The notes under the pieces were generated by a model. It had not been told where the DNA came from, did no database searches, and worked only from the letters and a program-made list of their open reading frames with translations. A DNA stretch of 64,000 nucleotides from Flexivirga oryzae (GTDB lineage: Bacteria > Actinomycetota > Actinomycetes > Actinomycetales > Dermatophilaceae), in NCBI RefSeq assembly GCF_014190805.1, contig NZ_JACHVQ010000001.1, positions 1,116,001 to 1,180,000 on the forward strand. The letters are read 5' to 3'. The position numbers and the translations under genes were made by a program. Of the stretch, positions 58,328 to 64,000 are shown piece by piece. Each line of letters opens with the position of its first letter. Position 1 is the stretch's first letter.

Positions 58328-59296
58328 ATGGCCGACGATCGGTTTGCGCGTGACGGAGCTGCCGGTTGTTCGCCGACGGGCGCGAGGCGGCGAGCCATTG
58401 CCGGCGACCTGGCGGCAGGACACGGCGGAGTCGTGCATCGTCGTGAGTTGCTGCAGCACAGCATCGACCGTTTCGCCGTCCGGGATGAGATCGCGGCGGG
58501 TCGTTGGTTTCGTGCGGGACGCCATACGGTCGCGATCGACACACCGGTGTTGACGACAGAAGCGTTGCACTGGCAGGCGGTGTGGGAGAGCGGGTCCGGA
58601 GGACGCCTGGACGGCGCGAGCGCACTGCTGGCAGTCGGGATGAGCGGTTTCACCGCTCAGGTGATCGAGGTGACGATGCCGTCCCGCAATCGGCATCATC
58701 CGCTCGACGGGGTGCGATTGCATCGGGTGGACGCGCCGTCACCGATCGCCGGCGCGGGCATCCCACGGGTCGGAGTCGAACCGGCCACGATCCACGCGGC
58801 GCAGTGGGCCGTGAGCGACAGACAGGCGGCTCTGCTCATCTGCCTGCCGATCCAGCAACGGCTGACCAGCCCGGCCCGGCTACTCGTCGCCTGGCGTCGT
58901 GTGCGGCGGTCGATCAGGCGGCACTTCCTGGATGCCGTCATTGCGGATGTGACCGATGGTGCGCACTCATTGGGCGAGTTGGACTTCACGCGGCTGGCCC
59001 GCCGGTATGGCGTGCCGGAGCCGTCCCACCAGAGCCTGAAGACCGGGCCGGGGGGCCGGGTCTACCTCGACATCTCCTGGGAGAACGTCGGACTCGTGGT
59101 CGAGATCGACGGCGGACACCATGTGCTCGCGCTGAACCCGATCGATGATGCGCTGCGACAGAACGATCGAGTCGCTGTGGGCGACCGGGTGCTGCGTATA
59201 CCCGTGATCGGATTCCGGCTTGCCACCGACAGGTTCATGCGGCAGGTCCGTCGTACCTACGATGCGTTGTCAGGTGTTGCCCCATGCCAAGGGTGA
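58328..59296 (+). CDS. DUF559-type protein with AbiEi-like N-terminal winged helix
   Basis: A 322-residue protein. The N-terminal part (GDLAAGHGGVVHRRELLQHS ... WFRAGRHTVAI) resembles the AbiEi-antitoxin winged-helix module. The C-terminal part (VYLDISWENVGLVVEIDGGH and VLRIPVIGFRLATDRFMRQV) has DUF559 character, a Vsr/PD-(D/E)xK-related nuclease fold, with Asp and Glu in the expected strand. Many actinobacteria have such genes; no partner toxin is present here. ATG at 58328 is chosen. Copies of a 42-bp palindrome lie on both sides, one overlapping its stop. Confidence 0.75.
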   Translation: MADDRFARDGAAGCSPTGARRRAIAGDLAAGHGGVVHRRELLQHSIDRFAVRDEIAAGRWFRAGRHTVAIDTPVLTTEALHWQAVWESGSGGRLDGASALLAVGMSGFTAQVIEVTMPSRNRHHPLDGVRLHRVDAPSPIAGAGIPRVGVEPATIHAAQWAVSDRQAALLICLPIQQRLTSPARLLVAWRRVRRSIRRHFLDAVIADVTDGAHSLGELDFTRLARRYGVPEPSHQSLKTGPGGRVYLDISWENVGLVVEIDGGHHVLALNPIDDALRQNDRVAVGDRVLRIPVIGFRLATDRFMRQVRRTYDALSGVAPCQG

Positions 59297-59322
59297 GCCA
59301 TAGCGCACGTCTGGCATGGGAC
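59281..59322. repeat. 42-bp palindromic repeat, copy 2
   Basis: Begins CCCATGCC and ends GGCATGGGAC. It overlaps the last codons and stop of the DUF559-type gene and could act as its terminator. The outer arms pair perfectly. Confidence 0.75.
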
Positions 59323-59338
59323 GAGCGGGAGGGGAGCC

Positions 59339-59743
59339 TCAGTGCTTCGCGGAGCAGTCGGCGCAGATGCCGAAGATCTCCACCGTGTGCTCGACCTCGG
59401 TGAAACCGTGCTCGGCGCTGACGGCGGCGGCCCAGCGCTCCACCTGGGGTCCCTCGACCTCGACGGCCCGACCACAGGAGCGGCAGACGAGGTGGTGGTG
59501 GTGGCCGGTGCTGCAGCGGCGGTAGATCGCCTCGCCGTCCGGTGCGCGCAGCACGTCCACCTCGCCGTCGGAGGCCATGTTCTGCAGGATCCGGTAGACC
59601 GTCGCCAGACCCACGGACTCGCCACTGTCCTTCAACGACGAGTGCAGCTCCTGTGCGGACACGAAGTCGGTCTGGTCGCGCAACTGCTCGGCCACGGCGA
59701 CCTGCTGGCGGGTGGTACGGCGAGCGGGCTGCTTGTCGCTCAT
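59339..59743 (-). CDS. zur: Fur-family metalloregulator, probably Zur
   Basis: A 134-residue regulator. The N-terminal winged helix (FVSAQELHSSLKDSGESVGL; ATVYRILQNMASDGEVDVL) leads to the metal domain with HHHHLVCRSCGRAVEVEGP and the second Cys pair CADC at the C-terminus, which bind structural zinc. The location near recO-uppS matches zur (furB) in Mycobacterium, which supports zinc rather than iron sensing. ATG at 59743, or GTG at 59752 overlapping the previous stop. Confidence 0.85.
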   Translation of the reverse strand: MSDKQPARRTTRQQVAVAEQLRDQTDFVSAQELHSSLKDSGESVGLATVYRILQNMASDGEVDVLRAPDGEAIYRRCSTGHHHHLVCRSCGRAVEVEGPQVERWAAAVSAEHGFTEVEHTVEIFGICADCSAKH

Positions 59744-59748
59744 CGTCG

Positions 59749-60060
59749 TCACATCCCGGTGCTGACGATGGCGAGCGCCACCGCGAGCAGCAACACCGAG
59801 CACCGCATCATCCGTTCGATCGGCTGGATGCGCGGCCACGCGAGGTAGAGCAACCAGGCCACGAGCAGCGCGCAGATCCCGAAGCACACGGTGCCGACGA
59901 CGCCGCGGAAGACGACACCGATCACCAGCAGGGCCAGGACGACCAGAGCGGGGACGGCGCGCGGCGCCCGGGCGATCCGCTGCAGCATCGGGTCGCTGGC
60001 GTGCTCCACGCGGACGCGGAGCGGGGAGGTGCGCACGGACGGGCGAGAAGGAGCTGACAT
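59749..60060 (-). CDS. Small membrane protein (DUF6703-like)
   Basis: A 103-residue protein with a basic N-terminus and three hydrophobic segments (VPALVVLALLVIGVVFRGVVG; VCFGICALLVAWLLYLAWP; CSVLLLAVALAIVSTGM). AAGGAG precedes the ATG. A small membrane protein next to zur and uppS also occurs in mycobacteria; the family name is a tentative match. It is probably co-transcribed with zur. Function unknown. Confidence 0.72.
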   Translation of the reverse strand: MSAPSRPSVRTSPLRVRVEHASDPMLQRIARAPRAVPALVVLALLVIGVVFRGVVGTVCFGICALLVAWLLYLAWPRIQPIERMMRCSVLLLAVALAIVSTGM

Positions 60061-60193
60061 CCCCTCCAGGATATCCGGCGCTCGGAGACACCCATGACCG
60101 ATGTCATGGGCGGAAGGTGATCGTCGGCAGGGACGCGTGCCGGCCGCGACCGGCAGAGTGAACGTCATGATGAGGACACATGAGGCGGGTGCG

Positions 60194-61108
60194 ATGACCG
60201 TCGGCGACCCGCAGACTGCCCCGGCGATCGAACTCGTCGGTCTGGAGAAGCGGTTCGGTCAGGTGCACGCGGTGCGCGGGCTCGACCTCACGGTGGAGCA
60301 GGGGGAGATCGTCGCGTTCCTCGGCCCGAACGGCGCCGGCAAGACCACGACGATCGACATGATGCTCGGGTTGTCGACGCCGACCGCGGGCACGGCACGC
60401 GTCTTCGGGATGGACCCGCGAGAGGCGATCGGCCGCGGCCTGGTCGCGGCCGTCATGCAGACCGGCGGTCTGCTGAAGGACCTCACGGTCCGCGAGACGG
60501 TCGACCTGACCGCGAGCCTGTTCGTGCAGACCCGCTCGGTCGAGGAGTGCCTCGAGCGGGCCGGGATCGCCGACATCGGCGACCGCAAGGTGCAGAAGTG
60601 CTCCGGTGGGCAGCAGCAGCGGTTGCGCTTCGCGATGGCGCTGGTGTCCGACCCGGCGCTGGTCGTGCTGGACGAGCCGACCACCGGCATGGACGTCACC
60701 GGGCGCCGCGACTTCTGGTCCGCGATCCGGCAGGACGCCCAGCGCGGTCGCACGGTCCTCTTCGCGACGCACTACCTGGAGGAGGCCGACCAGTACGCCG
60801 ACCGGATCATCCTGGTGCGCAAGGGCCAGCTCGTGGCCGACGGCACCGGCGCCCAGATCAAAGCCATGGCCACCGGCCGCACCGTGCGCGCCACGATGAC
60901 GGGTCTCAGCGACCGCGAGCTGGCCGCCATACCCGGCGTGGACTCCGTGGAGTTGCAGGGGGATTCGGTGACGTTGCACTCCAAGGACAGCGACGCGGTC
61001 GCGCGCTACCTGTTCGCCAACACCAACGCCCGCGACGTGGAGATCACCGCGCGCGGCCTCGAAGACGCGTTCATCGCCCTCACCGGCGACGACCAGCAAG
61101 GAGCCTGA
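60194..61108 (+). CDS. ABC transporter ATP-binding protein (DrrA/CcmA type)
   Basis: A 304-residue ATPase. Walker A is FLGPNGAGKTTTIDMMLGL near residue 43, signature KCSGGQQQRLRFAMAL near 135, Walker B LVVLDEPTTGMDVTGR, and H-loop FATHYLEEADQYADR. A C-terminal extension as in drug or antibiotic exporters is present. ATG at 60194 is used; ATG at 60168 gives nine more residues. It is the first gene of an ABC/two-component operon. Confidence 0.92.
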   Translation: MTVGDPQTAPAIELVGLEKRFGQVHAVRGLDLTVEQGEIVAFLGPNGAGKTTTIDMMLGLSTPTAGTARVFGMDPREAIGRGLVAAVMQTGGLLKDLTVRETVDLTASLFVQTRSVEECLERAGIADIGDRKVQKCSGGQQQRLRFAMALVSDPALVVLDEPTTGMDVTGRRDFWSAIRQDAQRGRTVLFATHYLEEADQYADRIILVRKGQLVADGTGAQIKAMATGRTVRATMTGLSDRELAAIPGVDSVELQGDSVTLHSKDSDAVARYLFANTNARDVEITARGLEDAFIALTGDDQQGA

Positions 61109-61110
61109 CG

Positions 61111-61923
61111 ATGACCGATTTCACGGCGCCACGAGCGCTGCCACTCGACGACCGCATCGACCTGGACAGACGGGTGCCGGACCGCGGCGGGTTCAACGGC
61201 CGGCTGCTGCGCATCGAACTCCTGCGGGTGCTGCGCAACAAGCGGACGATGATCTTCACCATCGCCCTGCCGGTCGCGTTCTACATCATGTTCGGGGTGT
61301 CGCAACCGGCGCACTGGGACGGCCTGGACTTCAACGCCAAGGCCTACGAGATGATCAGCTTCGCCATCTACGGGGCGATGGCGGCATCCTGTGCGATCGG
61401 CGCGACCGTGTCGGTAGAGCGGGCGCAGGGCTGGAGTCGCCAGTTGCGGCTCACCCCGCTCACCGGCCCGGCATACATCGCCGTCAAGGTGCTGACGGCC
61501 ATGGTGGCTGCTGCCTTGCCGGTCGTCGTGGTCTTCACCATCGGCAGCTTCACCGGTGCGACGATGCCGGCCGGCCGGTGGATCGCCGCGGTGGTGCTGA
61601 CCTGGGTGTGCGGCAGCGTCTTCGCCTCGCTCGGCCTGTTCGTCGGCTACCTGATGCCGTCCGAGAACGCCATGCAGGTCCTCGGCCCGGGCATCTCCCT
61701 GCTGGCCTTCGCCGGCGGCATCTTCTACCCGCTGGCCGCGATGAGCCACACGATGCAGACCGTGGCGTCCTTCACCCCGATGTGGGGTCTGTCCCAGATC
61801 GCGCGGTACCCGCTGCTCGGTGGGTCGTTCGACATGATGTGGGTGGTCAGCGCGGTCGTCTGGATCGGGTTGTTCGGCGCCGGAGCTGTATGGCGGTTCA
61901 GCCGCGACACCAGCCGAGTCTGA
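61111..61923 (+). CDS. ABC-2-type transporter permease
   Basis: A 270-residue permease with six hydrophobic segments: RNKRTMIFTIALPVAFYIMF, then FAIYGAMAASCAIGATVSVER, and C-terminal FAGGIFYPLAAMSHTM. AAGGAGCC upstream supports the ATG at 61111. It pairs with the ATPase gene 2 bp before it. The two-component pair follows, an arrangement like membrane-stress or peptide-sensing exporters. Confidence 0.9.
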   Translation: MTDFTAPRALPLDDRIDLDRRVPDRGGFNGRLLRIELLRVLRNKRTMIFTIALPVAFYIMFGVSQPAHWDGLDFNAKAYEMISFAIYGAMAASCAIGATVSVERAQGWSRQLRLTPLTGPAYIAVKVLTAMVAAALPVVVVFTIGSFTGATMPAGRWIAAVVLTWVCGSVFASLGLFVGYLMPSENAMQVLGPGISLLAFAGGIFYPLAAMSHTMQTVASFTPMWGLSQIARYPLLGGSFDMMWVVSAVVWIGLFGAGAVWRFSRDTSRV

Positions 61924-61948
61924 CCCGGCTTTGGCACACTGAACCCTG

Positions 61949-63214
61949 ATGGACGAGAACATGAAGCGGCCGAGCCCGAAGCGCTCTTCGGGGTTGGCCG
62001 CTGTGTTCGACCGGGACTCGGAGGACTCGGTCGGCAACCGGGCGATCATGCTCTTCTGGTCCGGTGTGTGGCTCTTCTGGATGCTGCAGCCGTTCATCGA
62101 CGCGCTCCGGCATCTGGACACCGTGGGCGGGATCGTCGGTGTCGTCGTGGTTCCGGTGTTCTGCGTGGTCTACCTGTGGCACTTCTACGCCTGCCGCGCC
62201 GCGTTCTTCCGGCTCTCCTACCCCTGGGGTTACCAGGCGGGCCCACGGGACTACGTTCGCTACCTGCTGCTGGGCGTGCTCGCGATCGTCTGCGTGCTCG
62301 CCGTCGGCCAGGACGGCATCGCTGCGGGCATCTTCTTCGCGCTGTCCGGTCTGTGGACCCTGCCGCTGCTGTGGGGCTGGATCACCGTCGTCGCCACCGG
62401 TGTCGCGTACGGCATCCTGTGGAACCTGCCGGGCTGGCACTCCGACCCGAGCACGTTCATCGGCCTCGGCTTCGGCGCCGTGGCGATCACCATCGGCATG
62501 GTCGCCGGGCGGCGTCAGCACCAGTTGCGCGAATCCCGCCGGGTGAACGCCGAGTTGATGGTGCAGCAGGAACGCAACCGGATGGCCCGCGACCTGCACG
62601 ACATCCTCGGTCACTCGCTGACGGTCATCACGGTCAAGGCGGAGCTGGCCGGCCGGCTGATGGACGCGGGCGCCGACGAGCGCGCGCGTGCGGAGGTGGC
62701 CGACCTGGAACGCCTGTCCCGGACCGCGCTGGCCGACGTCCGGCGCGCGGTCGAGGGCTACCGCGAGATCTCGCTGTCCGGTGAACTGGCGCGGGCCAAG
62801 GAGGCGCTCGCAGCCGCGGGCATCACCGCACGGACACCCACCGCGCTCGACGAGGTGCCCGCCGACCTGGTCGAGCCGTTCGCCTGGACGGTGCGCGAGT
62901 GCGTCACCAACGTGCTGCGGCACAGCAAGGCGGCAACCTGCACCATCTCCGTCACGCCGTCGTCCATCACCGTGGCCGACGACGGGGTCGGCAATCCGTC
63001 CGGGGCCGGTGACGGCAACGGACTCGCCGGGTTGCGTGAGCGTGCACTCGCCGCGGGCGCCGTGCTGATCACCCGGTCGGTCGAACCGCACGGGTTCTCG
63101 GTCACGGTGGCGGCGAGCTCCGGTGCGGAGCAGCGCTTCGCCGGGGAGGCCGAGGTGGAGGACAACGGCTCGCGGCATACCGTCGGGCGCCAATCGGGGG
63201 AGGCGATGGCATGA
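61949..63214 (+). CDS. DesK-like sensor histidine kinase
   Basis: A 421-residue kinase. Four to five hydrophobic segments occupy residues ~30-195. The HisKA_3 motif NRMARDLHDILGHSLTVITVK near residue 212 holds the phosphoacceptor His, and the ATPase domain has RECVTNVLRHSKA and GDGNGLAGLRERA. Relatives sense membrane or cell-wall state through their transmembrane part. It overlaps the response-regulator gene by 4 bp. Confidence 0.92.
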   Translation: MDENMKRPSPKRSSGLAAVFDRDSEDSVGNRAIMLFWSGVWLFWMLQPFIDALRHLDTVGGIVGVVVVPVFCVVYLWHFYACRAAFFRLSYPWGYQAGPRDYVRYLLLGVLAIVCVLAVGQDGIAAGIFFALSGLWTLPLLWGWITVVATGVAYGILWNLPGWHSDPSTFIGLGFGAVAITIGMVAGRRQHQLRESRRVNAELMVQQERNRMARDLHDILGHSLTVITVKAELAGRLMDAGADERARAEVADLERLSRTALADVRRAVEGYREISLSGELARAKEALAAAGITARTPTALDEVPADLVEPFAWTVRECVTNVLRHSKAATCTISVTPSSITVADDGVGNPSGAGDGNGLAGLRERALAAGAVLITRSVEPHGFSVTVAASSGAEQRFAGEAEVEDNGSRHTVGRQSGEAMA

Positions 63215-63819
63215 GCATCAAGGTGATGCTGGCCGACGATCAGGCACTGGTACGCGGCGCGCTCGCGGCGCTGCTCGAGCTGGAGAGCGACCTGACCGTC
63301 GTCAGCGAGGTCGGCGACGGCACCGAGGTGGTGGCGGCCGCCGTTGAGACTGAGCCGGACGTCGTGCTGATGGACGTCGAGATGCCGGGCAAGGACGGCA
63401 TCACCGCCACCGCGGAGCTGCGCAAGGCGGTCCCGGGAGCCAAGGTGCTGATCGTGACGACGTTCGGTCGCCCCGGTTACCTGCGGCGCGGATTACAAGC
63501 GGGTGCAGCGGGTTTCGTGGTCAAGGACACACCCGCGCGAGAGCTGGCCGACGCCGTGCGACGGGTGCACCAGGGCCTGCGGGTGGTGGACCCGGCGCTC
63601 GCCACGGACAGCCTGATCGCGGGGGAGTCGCCGCTCACGGCCCGCGAGACGGATGTGCTGCGGGCCGCGCGCGGCGGCGGCACCGTCGCAGACATCGCCC
63701 GCGAGCTGTTCCTGTCCGAGGGCACCGTCCGCAACCACCTGTCGGCGGTCATCGGCAAGACCGGCGCCCGCACCCGCGCCGAGGCCGCGCAGATCGCCGA
63801 ATCTAACGGCTGGTTGTGA
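63211..63819 (+). CDS. DesR-like LuxR-type response regulator
   Basis: A 202-residue regulator. Receiver: MLADDQALVRGALAALL, phosphoacceptor Asp in DVVLMDVEMPGKDG near residue 54, Lys in GFVVKDTPARELADAV near 105. Output HTH: LTARETDVLRAARGGGTVADIA and GTVRNHLSAVIGKTGARTRAEA. It likely controls the ABC genes of the same operon. The last 17 bp overlap the converging next gene. Confidence 0.94.
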   Translation: MSIKVMLADDQALVRGALAALLELESDLTVVSEVGDGTEVVAAAVETEPDVVLMDVEMPGKDGITATAELRKAVPGAKVLIVTTFGRPGYLRRGLQAGAAGFVVKDTPARELADAVRRVHQGLRVVDPALATDSLIAGESPLTARETDVLRAARGGGTVADIARELFLSEGTVRNHLSAVIGKTGARTRAEAAQIAESNGWL

Positions 63820-64000
63820 TCGGCCAGCCGGTGATCTTCTTGGGCCGCGGCGGGGCGTAGGTGCGCACCTTGGAGGTCTGCAGGCCGAGCCGGTGCAGGC
63901 CTTCCGCGATCGTGACGGCGGCGGCGACACCGTCGACGACCGGCACGCCGGCGCGCTCGCGGACCTGGGCCTCCAGGTCGGCCATCCCGCCGCAGCCCAG
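63803..64000 (-). CDS. Asp/Glu/hydantoin racemase-like protein, C-terminal part
   Basis: The gene runs off the right window edge; 65 C-terminal residues are visible. LGCGGMADLEAQVRERAG carries the Cys-containing motif typical of the second catalytic Cys region of the Asp/Glu/hydantoin racemase superfamily, followed by VPVVDGVAAAVTIAEGL. The TAG stop is at 63803-63805. Exact activity cannot be assigned from the fragment. Confidence 0.65.
   Translation of the reverse strand: MGCGGMADLEAQVRERAGVPVVDGVAAAVTIAEGLHRLGLQTSKVRTYAPPRPKKITGWPITTSR

Overview
The window is GC-rich DNA from an actinobacterium. The order hemW ... hrcA-dnaJ-rsmE ... phoH-ybeY-corC-era ... recO-uppS ... zur matches the conserved actinobacterial chromosome order, also seen in Mycobacterium. 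Frequent GTG starts, ATGA/GTGA overlaps, a leuA leader peptide and CIRCE-controlled hrcA-dnaJ fit a Micrococcales-type organism. A Dermacoccaceae/Intrasporangiaceae-like source is my inference, not proven.

Layout. (1) 1-7530: a GlxA-type regulator cut by the window edge, then a nested mobile element. An IS1634/IS1549-like element (992-6749) is flanked by a 158-bp near-perfect direct repeat. Its transposase gene is split by a sense-oriented group II intron (3581-5873) whose predicted splicing restores a 548-residue reading frame. An IS1380-family element (1015-2696) sits at the transposase stop codon, and its target duplication rebuilds that stop. (2) 7531-16636: an accessory catabolic cluster on the minus strand: a xanthine-oxidase-family molybdenum hydroxylase (large, FAD, and [2Fe-2S]-CoxG fusion subunits), a crotonase, an acyl-CoA ligase and an acetate-type transporter. 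It is divergent from a PadR regulator and an alpha/beta hydrolase. (3) 16660-19676: a decayed LysR copy facing its intact paralogue across a DUF4442 gene, and a YeiH-type exporter divergent from the intact LysR gene. (4) 19687-24174: an N-acetylglucosamine-kinase-like protein, HemW, a long ECF sigma factor and two DinB-fold proteins.

(5) 24199-29745: nadA-nadB-nadC for de novo NAD synthesis, a Nudix/winged-helix protein that probably regulates it, DUF3097, and a six-unit tandem repeat array between nadA and the Nudix gene. (6) 29778-39805: CIRCE, hrcA, dnaJ, rsmE, an ArsR/MFS efflux pair, then phoH, ybeY, corC, era and a methyltransferase. (7) 39820-45206: a protealysin-like metalloprotease, an ABC transporter and a two-component system with a perfect 13-bp inverted repeat between them. 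(8) 45301-47310: leuA with a Leu-rich leader peptide and attenuator hairpin. (9) 47348-55049: accessory genes including a lipoprotein, a tandem pair of class-A-fold serine hydrolases, an AlkB-like oxygenase and a CrtI-like oxidoreductase. (10) 55155-64000: recO, uppS, an MFS exporter, a DUF559-type protein bracketed by two copies of a 42-bp palindrome, zur, an ABC/two-component operon and the end of a racemase-like gene.

The housekeeping genes look intact and ordinary. The unusual material is the nested element, the molybdenum-hydroxylase cluster, and several intergenic palindromes and repeats. No tRNA, rRNA or CRISPR array was recognised.
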